Program-made: the position numbers and the translations under genes
From: Rhodocollybia butyracea
Lineage: Eukaryota > Basidiomycota > Agaricomycetes > Agaricales > Omphalotaceae
Reading direction: 5' to 3'
Assembly: GCA_015501585.1 (NCBI GenBank)
Contig: JADNRY010000491.1
Coordinates: 1-44,298, forward strand
Length of the DNA: 44,298 bases
Shown here: positions 32,565 through 42,753 of the stretch, piece after piece
Position numbering within the stretch: position 1 is the first letter of the stretch
Layout: each line of letters begins with the position of its first letter
The notes under the pieces: model-generated
The model's database searches: none
The model's input: the letters and a program-made list of their open reading frames with translations, nothing else
What the model was told of the DNA's origin: nothing

Positions 32565-34198
32565 ATGTCTTCCAAGAACACCCAAAATACCGATGACAAA
32601 CCGCAGTTCATGAAGAATACTATGGAAGCCATCGTCGCCTCCACCAGAACACTCAAAGAGGCTACCAGTCGGCTCCGTGATGCAATCGAGTACGTCGAGG
32701 ATCAGACGCTCCTTCAGGCAGAGGTTCTTAGTACTGTACAAAAGCACGTCGATCTTCTTGTGAGCCTCTTTTCGCCTTTTCCACGGGAGCCTGACCTTGA
32801 TATCCTGCCTCCATAGACCACGTCTTTTCATAAGGAGAAAGTACTCAAATTCCCCGCGAACGTTGGTGTCCTTGAACAAGGACATGATCTCCTTCTCCGC
32901 GCGATGAAGATCTGTCCCAGCGCTAAGACTGCTCATTCTGCGACTGCTGTGCGCCTCGGCAATTTCATCAACGAGCTCAACCTTGCGCTGGTAAGCCCGG
33001 TTTAGCATATCCGAGAACAAACACTTATAGATACCGACCCAGGCGGCGTCGAAGAAGGTTTCCTCGGGGGTCACTGGTACTACAGGGCCGGGCCCTTTCA
33101 CCACTACCCGCGGTAAGCCTCCTCGCTATGCTACCATCCTGGACTACTGTCTTTCGTCTAAACACGATGTAGTAGGGGCTTCCAGTGCTGCCAACGATGA
33201 CAAGACCACCGATTATGCGGCAAAATCCGCCGCTCTTTCTACCATCTCGTTCTCCAAGGAGTCCAAAGAACCCTCGAAGTCGACTAAAAGCTCTAGTAGC
33301 TCTAAAGGTACCATTCTCATCGACGACGAGGATGAACCCATGGAGGAAGATCATCCCGCTACGCAGATCGCATTTGTAAGTTCTCTTTTCTTAACATATA
33401 TTATAAAATCCATGAAGCGTGCGCCTGTACGGATCCCACGATAACTGTGCTGAAGGAACCGTAGGGTTACCATTCACGCTCGGGCTTGCCTCTCCCAAAA
33501 GGACCATTTGGCTCTCGGGCTTGGAATCAACGAGCGGTCGTACTGACTAAAGAGTTCCAGGATCCCCCGGAAATTACTGACGCGCTGGCTCGCGCTCAGG
33601 CTTCGAGGAAGAAGACCCGAGAGTCTAGGAAGTCCTCGAAGGCCAAGGTACTTAGATCCTTTCCTCGGGCCCTGTAAACACTTTGGCTGACGTCTCCACA
33701 TAGGCTTCCGGTGAAGTGAGTACTTCATCACTTAAGAGGAAAGTCGAGGAAACGCCGGTTGCCAATGAAGCGGCCAGTCTTGTCAATGAGTACGGAAAGC
33801 GCATGCGTTTCGACGCTGAACTCATTGATAGCTCTCCCGAGGATGCTGGTGAGTATTTATAACGTGTTTTAACAAATCCGGCTTACATCTGTTGCGCAGT
33901 TACCCGTGCGCGACGCGAATGCGTTGTGGCCAAGCAATTCCTTGCTTCTTTGACCGGCCAATTTGGCGAACTCGACTTTGCCTCGATGACCGATACCAAT
34001 CTCAATGTTCTCTTGAATATTCATAGGAACGAGTATCTCGGGAACCTGAGCAAGACCCAGGTCTTTTACGCTCGTGCTCTCCAAGCTCAGAAAGTCACAG
34101 ACAGCTTGGTCCACCTTTTGAAGTTCAGAGAGGACTCAGAAATGGTAGAAGGTGTACGTCAACTTTCCCTTGAACATCGTCAGACAAGCGGGCGTTAA
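32565..34198 (+). CDS. Antisense passenger gene B: 6 exons, 446-aa coiled/helical protein
   Basis: Exons 32565-32759, 32817-32990, 33031-33375, 33465-33647, 33704-33848 and 33900-34198 total 1341 bases, exactly 447 codons; introns are 40-89 bp, GT-AG and phase-consistent. The N-terminus is helical and charged (MKNTMEAIVASTRTLKEATSRLRDAIEYVEDQ), with an alternating hydrophobic pattern suggesting a coiled coil. The middle is Ser/Lys-rich with an acidic patch (IDDEDEPMEEDH). A basic region RKKTRESRKSSKAK and an NLS-like SLKRKVEE follow, then a helical C-terminus (ARRECVVAKQFLASLTGQF...). No enzyme motif and no family is recognised. It lies between pol and passenger gene A, opposite to retroelement transcription. 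Confidence 0.8.
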
Positions 34199-34643
34199 TC
34201 CACTATGCCTTCAGTGAGCATTGGTTGTTGTGAATGTACAGGGATGGAGTGTGCGATGTGTCAATCCTCCCTGTTAGCATCGTTGGAGTGGTAAATAACT
34301 TGTAAGTTTTTCTCTCCGGATACTATATCGTTGTCTGAACCGAGCTTCTAGTCGAATTCTTTAAATAAACTTTCTCTCGAGAAACCACAGTCTTTACAGT
34401 CTCTTTATCTTCTTCGCCTGGTAGCCTGTGAGCTCCGGCAATTCGATTCCAGTACTAGTTAAGCCTATAGTCACTCGTTTATATCTTTAACATAGGCCTC
34501 TGACTATTACAATCTTAAAAGCCCAATAAATCCACGTGTATTGATGATAACACGGAGTTCTCGAGATTAACATAACTCCGACACAAAGGTAAGTTTCTTT
34601 CCACGGCAAGGAAATGCATAGTGTTATAAATCCCTCGAACACG
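34199..34643. other. Convergent gap between gene B and pol 3' ends
   Basis: Gene B and pol converge here. The sequence is AT-rich and non-coding and probably carries the 3' end signals of gene B. Confidence 0.5.
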
Positions 34644-37600
34644 TTAGCGTTCATTATTAGGTATCACTTTTCGCATCGCGCGTGTTCTGACACGAGGAGC
34701 TTCGTCTGTCTCCGGTATAATCTCTTCCTCGCTTGAATCTTCGTCAGAGTCCGGGTCTTCAGGGTTATAAACCACTTCATTACCGTCTACTGGTTTTCTC
34801 AAGGTAGGGATTTGATCAAACAAGGGGTCCCCCCCTTTACGGATAAATTCCACATCCTCATCGTCATCACCATCGTTTACCATGGTGTCTAACTGATCCT
34901 TGGTCAAGTCGATGAGATCATGTATATCCTCAGGTAAGTCCATAGGTTCGTATCGGGAACGGTGGGGTAAGACCCTAAATGCACCAACTTTGCTTTTCAA
35001 CACGGTACCATCCATTTCCGCGATAATGTAAGAACCTCCCCTAGTTCTACGGATAACGACCATCGGTCCCATATATCTAGGGAACATCTTCCTGTCAAGA
35101 TTCTTTTCGATTGCTGTATTTCTAACCTGAACAAGCGTCCCGGGTTTGAAATCGTAGTCGAAGATGACATGGCGATACTTCTTCTCGAACTCCCTTAGGT
35201 CTCTTCTCTTATTTTCAGTGACACGCTCTCGCATGTCCTCGACAAAGGTTCTATGTTTTGACAAGGCCTGTGCACGATAACCCAATAATTCCTCGGTCGT
35301 CAAGATACGATCTGGTGGGTTTACCAACCATGTAGACTCAACGATGTCAAAAGGTAATAATGGTTCCGCGCCGGTTACCAAGAAGAATGGTGAACAACCA
35401 AAACCTCTCCTCGCCGTTATTCTATCAGCCCATAATACATGTTTAAGGAAGTAGAACCACTTCTTGATATCGCCGCCCGTCGCTTTTACCAGAGCCTGTC
35501 GAATATCAAAGTGCGCTCTTTCAATTTTGCCATTCCCTTGGGAATTATATGGCGAGACCCGGATCCCTCGAATTCCATATTTATTCTCGAGCCAGTTAAC
35601 CATGGCTAACATCACCGGGGCGTTATCCGTGACAACTTCCTCAGGACATCCCCAACGACAGATTATGTCATCAAAGAACCACTCGGCCAGGGACTTCGCG
35701 TTTTCTTGCGGTAAGGCCCGGGCTTCTGACCAACTTGACAGAGAATCCCTAGCGTGAACAATATACTTACACCTATTGCTCGCGGGTGTGATATTGATAG
35801 TATCAACATGCACTTTCTGGAACAATGAGGGAGTATGTGTTACGACCGGGGGAATCTTCAGAAGGCGTAATTGACGGTTCTGACAAGGAATGCAAGAGCC
35901 AACATACCAATGTACGTCGCTTTCCATATCAGGCCACCAAAAACGTCGATCCAGGAACTCGCGGGTAGCAAACGTTCCTTTATGTGCTAAGCTATCATGT
36001 GCGCAATGTAGCATATACATTCGACGGTCAGGACTAACCACTAATTGATGCTGAGCACCTTCCTCAGTAGCTTTCTTATAAAGCCGACCTTTCTTATCCA
36101 CGAAGAATTTCTTTGCTTGACGCAAAAAGCTTCGGGCTTCCGGTGCGCTCATGTTTTCTGTGATATCCTTCTCATCACCTGTATGCCACTTGGCAATAGT
36201 AGGTAACATATCATCTAGTTTATTTCCCCATTCCGACCGACGTTCCCGAGGGTAAGGGTTATCAGCCCTCCATTCCGCGGAGTCTTGTGGAATATGAAGT
36301 GTTTGACTGAACGAAGAGTAGATTTCACCGTGACTTTTGATCAGCGATTTTCGGTGACGTTCGGATGCTTTCTCGTCATCGAGGGCTTCCTGGAGTTCTT
36401 CCTGGATGTCCTCAGGATGACAAGCTAGCTCACCGAGGTAACCACTGCGTGGGTCAATGTCGTCCTTGAAGGACTCAAAGTCTAAAGGTTCTTTGGCCCC
36501 TTCACCCATGATAAGCTCAACGGGAGCTCCATCATCGTAATCTTCATAGTCATCTGGGTCGATTGGTGGTCGAGGGGACTGATATCCGCCTGGAGGTCTC
36601 CGTGACAAACCATCTGGTCCGTGCAAAATACCCTTCACATGTAAAATCTTGAAGTGGAACTTACGGATCTCCTCAATCCATCTATTGATTGTAGCGTTCG
36701 GACCACAGCTGGGATGATCTAACATACCCTTGATGTAGCTTGCATCAGTCTCCACGGTCATTCGTCGAGAGCCATAGACTAAGTAATAGCTTGATTGTAA
36801 TGATAGTTTGAGACCATAGAGTTCTCTCTTAGACTGAGAGAACCGGGCTTCCCGCTCGTTTAACGTAGTTGATCCAAAGTAATTAAAATACTTCTTTTTA
36901 GGATCGTCAGGATCTATTTGATAAATAAACCATCCCACTGCTTTGTAAGAAGTGTCAACTGCGAGACAAACGTCCCACTCATAGTTAATGTTTCGGAGTG
37001 CCGGGGCATTCCTTACACCATCCTTGAGAGCGTCCATTGCTTCCCGTTGTTCATCTCCCCATTCCCAATCCATGTCACTAGTTAACTTTGTCAAGGGCAT
37101 TGCCTTCTTTGCGTAGTTCTCGATAAACATTCGCAACTGTCCAGCAGTCCCAAGAAAAGCTCGTACGTCGTGCTTATTCTTGCATTCGGGCCAAGTCAAG
37201 ATTGATTCAGCAATCCCAGCCTCAGGCATCCTGCCTTCGTAAGTACAACGGTGTCCTAGGACGATAATTTCAGGATTACAAATGAAAGACTTTTTCCCCG
37301 AGAAAGTACCCCCGGCATATTTCATCCGTTGACACACCCGGTTAACATTCTGCATGTGTTCCCAAACAAATCGTCGAATCCCGGCGTTCTCTGATATGGT
37401 CTCGTAACCTCCGTCTGGAAGTTCGTACCTAGTATTCGGACCTTTTACGGGAACATCGTCGATATAGGGGACGGTAACATGTGGAATTTCGTCTTGTAGG
37501 ATATAGGTTACATCGTCGTGGAAGATTGGTACGGAATTTGTCCATCCCATTGGTAATTTCACGAGCCTGTGTGGTCCAAAAGGTGTTTGAAAGGTCGTTA

Positions 37601-38888
37601 GATCCCTCGAGGAAACTGCTAATGGCCTCTCATCGTATCCGACATAGAGATCAAAAGTAGCTCCACAAGCTCGACTACAGAAGTCCCTAGAGACTTCAGC
37701 CGGGGCCGGCGGTACACCAGAATGTTGTATAGTAACTTCATTCAACGGTTCCAGACTATGGACCAAACGTAAACTTTTTCCATCCTTTTTAACTACGCAA
37801 AACCACTTTGAGCGATAAGAGGCACTACTAGGTTCGTAAACTCCTGCATCAATCTTTTGTTTTATTATCTTACACACGTCCTCAAAGATCCCGGGTGGTA
37901 TTGGAATGTTACGAATGACCCACGGAACATGCGGGAGTACTGGAATTTTAACCGCGGGGAAGAATTCTTCCTTGAAGGTACCAGCTTCCTCTGCATTCCA
38001 GGCAAACGCTTGTTCCTGAAGCATCATGAAGTGATGAATCAACTTCCTTTCTTCCGGCCATAGGAAATCCTCTGAGTGATTTTCGTCGATAATCTCTTTT
38101 CTTTCCTGTGTGTAGCGTCCGGTTGGAGTGAACTCAGGCGGATTGGGTGATAATTCAGGCATTCCCTCGAGAGGATTGCCGGTGATACACCGTCGAACTC
38201 TGTATTCCTCGGGTAGATCCGCTTTCACAGGATGTACTTTGACACCAACTGGTTTGTATTTCTTTGCGCCAAAAGCATCGACCAAATCATAAACCTTCCC
38301 ATTCTTGGGATCTTTAATCGCAGTTCTTTTCCGAGGAATTGAATTCTTGCGCGGTTCATAACTCTCGGGCTTTGTATACGGCGTATAGGTATAATCTTTT
38401 ACTCGTGGAAGGTCAGACAGAGGCCTAGGAGGCAATTTGGGTATGCTGCGACGAGGTTTTCCACCTTTTACAAATTTCGGGGAACCAGGAAACTTAGGAG
38501 TCTCCCTTTTCGTACTTTTAGCATCACCCTTCCTGAAGACAGCATGCCGCTCATTAGTTCCCGGTTTCGTAGTGAATCCGGCGAAGGCTTTCGCGTGGTC
38601 ATCAAAGTCGGGCAATTCCTCTCTATTTACTAGTACAGGACCTTCCTCGGGTTCTTCGTAGTCCAAGCCTTCTTTGTGAGCGTTGAATACTCGTCTATTT
38701 CCATCCACTAGTTGTTTATTTACGTAGGCTTCAATAAGCTCATCGTCCTCGGGAGCTTTCTGCGCAATGAAATTTCTCGAAGCCATGACATAGGCCTCGC
38801 TTAACTCCTGCTCGGAAAACTGACCCGTTTCTGCGAACTTATATCCATCACATACAATATCACTATTATCGTCAAAATGGAAACTCAT
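34644..38888 (-). CDS. Pol of the giant element: RT, RNase H, integrase (1414 aa)
   Basis: An intact single frame from ATG 38888. About 330 residues of charged leader come first. RT: VKKDGKSLRLVHSLEPLNEV, FDLYVGYDERPL, FQTPFGPHRLVKLPMGWTNS and catalytic VPYIDDVPVKG. The tether has VRAFLGTAGQLRMFI. RNase H: CLAVDTSYKAVGWFIYQ, SKRELYGLKLSLQ and VETDASYIKGML. Integrase: zinc finger HDSLAHKGTFATREFLDRRF...CIPCQ, catalytic D in VHVDTINI, D in VVTDNAPVM and E in NGKIERAHFDIRQAL, then a GPY/F-like RYMGPMVVIRRT...GGSYIIAEMDG. The C-terminal tail is acidic (DSDEDSSEEEIIPETDE), with no chromodomain visible. The order RT-RNase H-integrase assigns it to Ty3/gypsy. All catalytic residues are present. Confidence 0.95.
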   Translation of the reverse strand: MSFHFDDNSDIVCDGYKFAETGQFSEQELSEAYVMASRNFIAQKAPEDDELIEAYVNKQLVDGNRRVFNAHKEGLDYEEPEEGPVLVNREELPDFDDHAKAFAGFTTKPGTNERHAVFRKGDAKSTKRETPKFPGSPKFVKGGKPRRSIPKLPPRPLSDLPRVKDYTYTPYTKPESYEPRKNSIPRKRTAIKDPKNGKVYDLVDAFGAKKYKPVGVKVHPVKADLPEEYRVRRCITGNPLEGMPELSPNPPEFTPTGRYTQERKEIIDENHSEDFLWPEERKLIHHFMMLQEQAFAWNAEEAGTFKEEFFPAVKIPVLPHVPWVIRNIPIPPGIFEDVCKIIKQKIDAGVYEPSSASYRSKWFCVVKKDGKSLRLVHSLEPLNEVTIQHSGVPPAPAEVSRDFCSRACGATFDLYVGYDERPLAVSSRDLTTFQTPFGPHRLVKLPMGWTNSVPIFHDDVTYILQDEIPHVTVPYIDDVPVKGPNTRYELPDGGYETISENAGIRRFVWEHMQNVNRVCQRMKYAGGTFSGKKSFICNPEIIVLGHRCTYEGRMPEAGIAESILTWPECKNKHDVRAFLGTAGQLRMFIENYAKKAMPLTKLTSDMDWEWGDEQREAMDALKDGVRNAPALRNINYEWDVCLAVDTSYKAVGWFIYQIDPDDPKKKYFNYFGSTTLNEREARFSQSKRELYGLKLSLQSSYYLVYGSRRMTVETDASYIKGMLDHPSCGPNATINRWIEEIRKFHFKILHVKGILHGPDGLSRRPPGGYQSPRPPIDPDDYEDYDDGAPVELIMGEGAKEPLDFESFKDDIDPRSGYLGELACHPEDIQEELQEALDDEKASERHRKSLIKSHGEIYSSFSQTLHIPQDSAEWRADNPYPRERRSEWGNKLDDMLPTIAKWHTGDEKDITENMSAPEARSFLRQAKKFFVDKKGRLYKKATEEGAQHQLVVSPDRRMYMLHCAHDSLAHKGTFATREFLDRRFWWPDMESDVHWYVGSCIPCQNRQLRLLKIPPVVTHTPSLFQKVHVDTINITPASNRCKYIVHARDSLSSWSEARALPQENAKSLAEWFFDDIICRWGCPEEVVTDNAPVMLAMVNWLENKYGIRGIRVSPYNSQGNGKIERAHFDIRQALVKATGGDIKKWFYFLKHVLWADRITARRGFGCSPFFLVTGAEPLLPFDIVESTWLVNPPDRILTTEELLGYRAQALSKHRTFVEDMRERVTENKRRDLREFEKKYRHVIFDYDFKPGTLVQVRNTAIEKNLDRKMFPRYMGPMVVIRRTRGGSYIIAEMDGTVLKSKVGAFRVLPHRSRYEPMDLPEDIHDLIDLTKDQLDTMVNDGDDDEDVEFIRKGGDPLFDQIPTLRKPVDGNEVVYNPEDPDSDEDSSEEEIIPETDEAPRVRTRAMRKVIPNNER

Positions 38889-38932
38889 AGCAAATTCTAC
38901 CTCTCCTTGATCGCTACTCAGATCCTCGAGGT

Positions 38933-40357
38933 TTAAAAATTTCCCTGTTCCTCCTTGACGGGATTGTTACTACTTCCTGCATGCTCCGGAACTAGTTTGG
39001 GTTTGAACTCGGGATTGTCAGTCCTAAGTCTTCGTCTCGTAGAGCGAATATGTGTACCCATAGTACATTTATTCCCGGTGTTGGGGTCCGTAATCGTCAC
39101 CTCTTGGCTACCATCCGCATGATTCTTTATCACGGATTCCGTGAGAACGTCAAATGGCCTACCAATCAGCACTTCGAATGGTGCCCGCTGTTGCACATGC
39201 AGTTGCAGATAGATTGTAATTTCACCAATCTGGAAAGGAACGTTTCTAGCAAGACCTGCGGTTTCCTCGAGACCTCCGTGAACATCCTGCAGACGAATCG
39301 TTACAGTAGGATCCCAGACCAAATTCAACTCTACAGCAGTCTGACGATCTATTGCTACGATCTGACAGCCACTGTCGAGGATTGCCTCGGTTGTTCCATC
39401 CTGATGATTGATCTTCGTGTTAATACACCGGAGACTACTAGATCTTCCCGCGACAATTACCAAATTACGGCGCTCGTCACCCTCGGGTAAGTCTGCTTTA
39501 AAGGCTTCAACAGGGTCCCGTTGTACAATAGAACCGGCCTTCAAACCATTATGGTTATGCTCGAGGACTTCGAAGATTTCTTCACTATCAAGCTTAATGC
39601 TATCCATGGAGATATAACTATCGAATTCGTTCCCGCGAGGAAGTTCCAGCTCCTCAGGTACTTCAGTGCCATCTTCGAGGAGAGTACTAACATAAGCATT
39701 CTTCCTCTTAGTAGGAGTTACCCTGACGTTCCTAGCTTTCCTTAACATAATTTTCTGGAGAGGCCGGCTCAGCGCTAATAGCTCCTCTGATGTCAGCGTT
39801 ACTTCTGCATCGAACAACTTTCGAGCGACTTCTTCCTCGACTCCAGGTAAGTGAAATCCACTTCTAATATTAAATTTGGGTCCATTATCCTCGACAGACT
39901 TCTCCTTGACAGGACTGTCTTTATCTTGGGTTTCTAGACGTGGTTGATTGCGTGGAATGGGATGAACCGCATGTGGTTTCACCGCGTCGAATGGTCTATG
40001 AGTAACCTTAGTTATCTCGGGAATAGGAGCTTCTTCCCTTAATTCAGCCAGACTCCGAGCGAACTCTTCGTCAGCTTCCTTATCAAGGATAATTCCAGTT
40101 CCATCTCGAGAGAACTCGTCATCGTCGCCGACAACAGCTTTCTCAACAAACTTCTTTTTCACGGGAATCACGACTTCCACTTGTTTATGTTTCTCTTTAA
40201 TAGCAGGGCTTTTAGGTGGTGGCTTTTCAATTAGGGGCTCCCTAAGGGTACCTTTCGTTGGCGGGCCTACCTTCTTAACCAATTCCTTCGTAGATGTGGG
40301 CTTTTTCGAGTCTGCCTGCTTGCCTAGAGTATTTCCTCTAGTGACTCTACCCTGCAT
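38933..40357 (-). CDS. Separate aspartic protease ORF of the giant element (474 aa)
   Basis: ATG at 40357, 11 bp after the gag stop and in a different frame; its stop is 44 bp before pol. The N-terminal 300 residues are basic then acidic (KKPTSTKELVKKVG..., DDDEFSRDG). The retropepsin active site is AILDSGCQIVAID at about residue 325, with the partner motif FEVLIGRPFDVLTE about 85 residues later. The family is the single-domain retroviral-type protease that works as a dimer and processes Gag and Pol. Having protease in its own ORF, with short intergenic gaps, implies reinitiation or separate RNAs rather than one Gag-Pol frame. Confidence 0.88.
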   Translation of the reverse strand: MQGRVTRGNTLGKQADSKKPTSTKELVKKVGPPTKGTLREPLIEKPPPKSPAIKEKHKQVEVVIPVKKKFVEKAVVGDDDEFSRDGTGIILDKEADEEFARSLAELREEAPIPEITKVTHRPFDAVKPHAVHPIPRNQPRLETQDKDSPVKEKSVEDNGPKFNIRSGFHLPGVEEEVARKLFDAEVTLTSEELLALSRPLQKIMLRKARNVRVTPTKRKNAYVSTLLEDGTEVPEELELPRGNEFDSYISMDSIKLDSEEIFEVLEHNHNGLKAGSIVQRDPVEAFKADLPEGDERRNLVIVAGRSSSLRCINTKINHQDGTTEAILDSGCQIVAIDRQTAVELNLVWDPTVTIRLQDVHGGLEETAGLARNVPFQIGEITIYLQLHVQQRAPFEVLIGRPFDVLTESVIKNHADGSQEVTITDPNTGNKCTMGTHIRSTRRRLRTDNPEFKPKLVPEHAGSSNNPVKEEQGNF

Positions 40358-40368
40358 CGCCGAAGCAA

Positions 40369-41892
40369 TTAGTTTCCCGACTCCTTGGATTCCCCGGAGC
40401 CGGCGATATAACGACCGTTCGTCTCATGTTCCTCCATTAGCTTTTTCATGGAAGCCAAAAACGAAGTGAGGTGAGGCTCTTGCTCCTCGGTATCCAAGTA
40501 GTCTTCTTCCTCGACAAAGAATGCATTGGTTCCACCCTTATCCCAGCCTTTAGATTTTGCAATCCTTGCAATCTTTTCTGGGCGAGATTCACTAGGGTCG
40601 TTCCTCGGCAACGGCGTACCATCGCGCAAAGTATACTTCTTCGACCCGGGAGTAGTGTCAGGAACTAACCAACCTTTATCCTTGTAGGAATTAAAGAATT
40701 GGCACTCCGACATGCGATGTTCTAGTGACCCGCACATAAAACAACCCTGCCCCCAATCCGGAATGGTCTTCGAGGTATTCGGCGGCGCAGTAACTTGCGT
40801 TGACGTGTATCCTGAGCGTTTGGATTCTATATTATCCTTCATTAAGCTCATCATCGAGGAGATAGCCTTTTGGTGACCATCCAAGACTAAATTAGTCTCT
40901 TTCCTGTTCAGAGCGATAGTATCTTTAATCGAGGCGATTCCCGCGAGAACTTCCGACACTTCTTCCTGCTTAGGTTCCACTTTCACGGGATCCGCGGGAG
41001 TGGTCTCTGGAAGATGAGGAGAGAATCTGAACGATAATGCACCTCGACTATAAGTTTCGGCAGAGTCAGGAACACCTTGAGATCCAGTTGGACGAGCTCC
41101 GTTACCATAATAGGTATCGAGGGTTCTGAAATCGGGACTCTCGGCTGCTTCCATGACTTCTGAAAGTAGATAAGGATCTTCACGGCGACGAGACAACAAC
41201 TGAACATGCGTAACATTCTGTGACAAACGCGCGGAAATCGCTAAATACAACCTTTCGCTCATGGGCACAAGATATGCCTTGACAGCTTCAGCGTTGGAAA
41301 GGATTGCCGGCGGTTTCATCAGCTTATCCACGAGATTCTTAAACTCTCGGTTATACATCATGATCTTTTGATGTTTACCAATGTCCAGAGGTGTGAACTT
41401 CCCGGTTAAGATCTCGAGCTCTTGGCGTGAACCAAGCTCACTATCTACCGATTCAGAGAAGATTGCTCGTAAATCTCTGAAGAACTGTTGCAAATTAGGA
41501 GTTTCGACGGAGGGTAGATACTTGTATGCTTCCCGAGTGGAATAAGTCATCCAGTCCAACGCCAACGCCACTTTCGCTGCTTCCTTGGTAATGTTTGCCG
41601 CGGCAATGAATCGAGTAGTATCCTCAATCCAACCATTCAACATAGACGGATCATCTTTATTAAATAGTGTCGCCGTTTTACTACGCTTAGGAAGGTACTT
41701 CGAGTTATATTCATCGAGCTCATCTTGTGTTAACTTAATTTTGTCTCCAAACAATTGCGCAACCGTAGCATTCGTTCCCGTGGGAGCTGCACCACCAGAT
41801 CCGCCAGAACCACTCGAACCTCCAGCGTTTCCACTAGAGCCTCCAGCGTTCCCGCTCGAACCCGGGTTGTTATTGCTTGTAGTAGTACTCAT
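40369..41892 (-). CDS. Gag of the giant element (507 aa from first ATG)
   Basis: The first in-frame ATG is at 41892 (MSTTTSNNNPGSSG, then repeated Gly/Ser/Asn-rich units). The capsid domain follows: DELDEYNSKYLPKRSKTATLFNKDDPSMLNGWIED, EAAKVALALDWMTYSTREAYKYL and FFRDLRAIFSES. The zinc knuckle is CFMCGSLEHRMSEC (C-x2-C-x4-H-x4-C). The frame stays open for another 287 codons upstream without an ATG (41893-42753), so the true N-terminus could be longer if a spliced leader or non-ATG start is used. The frame is intact. Confidence 0.88.
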   Translation of the reverse strand: MSTTTSNNNPGSSGNAGGSSGNAGGSSGSGGSGGAAPTGTNATVAQLFGDKIKLTQDELDEYNSKYLPKRSKTATLFNKDDPSMLNGWIEDTTRFIAAANITKEAAKVALALDWMTYSTREAYKYLPSVETPNLQQFFRDLRAIFSESVDSELGSRQELEILTGKFTPLDIGKHQKIMMYNREFKNLVDKLMKPPAILSNAEAVKAYLVPMSERLYLAISARLSQNVTHVQLLSRRREDPYLLSEVMEAAESPDFRTLDTYYGNGARPTGSQGVPDSAETYSRGALSFRFSPHLPETTPADPVKVEPKQEEVSEVLAGIASIKDTIALNRKETNLVLDGHQKAISSMMSLMKDNIESKRSGYTSTQVTAPPNTSKTIPDWGQGCFMCGSLEHRMSECQFFNSYKDKGWLVPDTTPGSKKYTLRDGTPLPRNDPSESRPEKIARIAKSKGWDKGGTNAFFVEEEDYLDTEEQEPHLTSFLASMKKLMEEHETNGRYIAGSGESKESGN

Positions 41893-42753
41893 TGTAAGAT
41901 TGTTTAAAATAGAAGACGAGAGTTGGTTAACTGCTGTAGCTAACTGAGAGATTTCCTCGGGAATACGAGGAAGAGATGAAGATGAAGATGAAGGTTGACT
42001 AGTCAAATTGTCTTGCACACGGGCTGGAGCACCCCTTGTACGTGAACTGGCTTGAGTAGTATCAGTGGGATCTGCTTTCGCTTTCCCTTTTAAAGACTTC
42101 TTGGCAACGTGAGTTGTTTCAGAAGTCGCACGGACTATGCTTGGTTTAGATCCGCGTGAAGACGGAGTGTTAGATCCTGCTCGAGTGACAGAAAAAGGAG
42201 GTCGACGTTCGGGTTCGACACTACTATTATATCGTTCTCGAGGTTTAGGTACTCTTTTACTGCGTCTTAATTCAGATGTTCCCGGATCAGGAAGTTCGCC
42301 TACTCCGGAAAGAGTTGACTCTGAATCAGGTGTATTATCCGAGGGATCACTAATCTTGTGGACTAGCGAACGAAGGACAAAGAAGATGAACTCTACTAAC
42401 CCAAGGACTAGGTTTGTAGTAAAATCCGATAAAATTAGATTCCACCCCTCGCGGTGGGCTCCAGATATTTGGGTATTTACGTGTAGGTATGCGAAAGGTG
42501 CTATAAAACAACCTAACAAAAACACTACCGCACCTAACCAGACTATCGATATGTAAGGGAGCGAGGGCGGGTTGTCAGAGATTCCCCGAGGGAAAGCTTT
42601 GTAATATCGGATGTACGCGCGCGACTGCTCCAGGTTCAAGACTGTAGCGCTAACGTGGGTAACTAAGCTTAGACAACTCTTAGAACTAAGTCGAGAGAAG
42701 CCTAGTTGAGGTGTACGAGTGTACGAGGGAACCGGTATGTATGTCCAAATCAA
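41893..42753 (-). other. Gag-frame extension through PBS and LTR without an ATG
   Basis: The gag frame is open from a stop at 42756 through the LTR end and PBS. The part nearest gag reads like a real protein (ELRRSKRVPKPRERYNSS, KKSLKGKAKADP, a Ser run, EEISQLATAVNQLSS). The LTR part encodes two hydrophobic stretches (YISIVWLGAVVFLLGCFIA and LVLGLVEFIFFVL) that could span membranes. Whether it is translated is unknown. Confidence 0.4.
42445..42463 (-). promoter_or_regulatory. Primer binding site of the giant element
   Basis: Two bases inside the LTR, the sense strand reads TGGAGCCCACCGCGAGGGG, beginning with the TGG that pairs with a tRNA CCA end. It marks the LTR boundary independently. I could not assign the tRNA. 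Confidence 0.65.

Noticed and set aside
33117..33180. Apparent GTAAGC...TAG intron in passenger gene B
   Set aside because: The frame reads through without a stop, and keeping it as exon gives an exact codon total; both flanks are in phase without it.
34644..38888. Plus-strand open frames over pol, protease and gag (for example near 35464, 37857, 39050)
   Set aside because: They are shadows of the long minus-strand retroelement frames, with no independent motif or splice structure.
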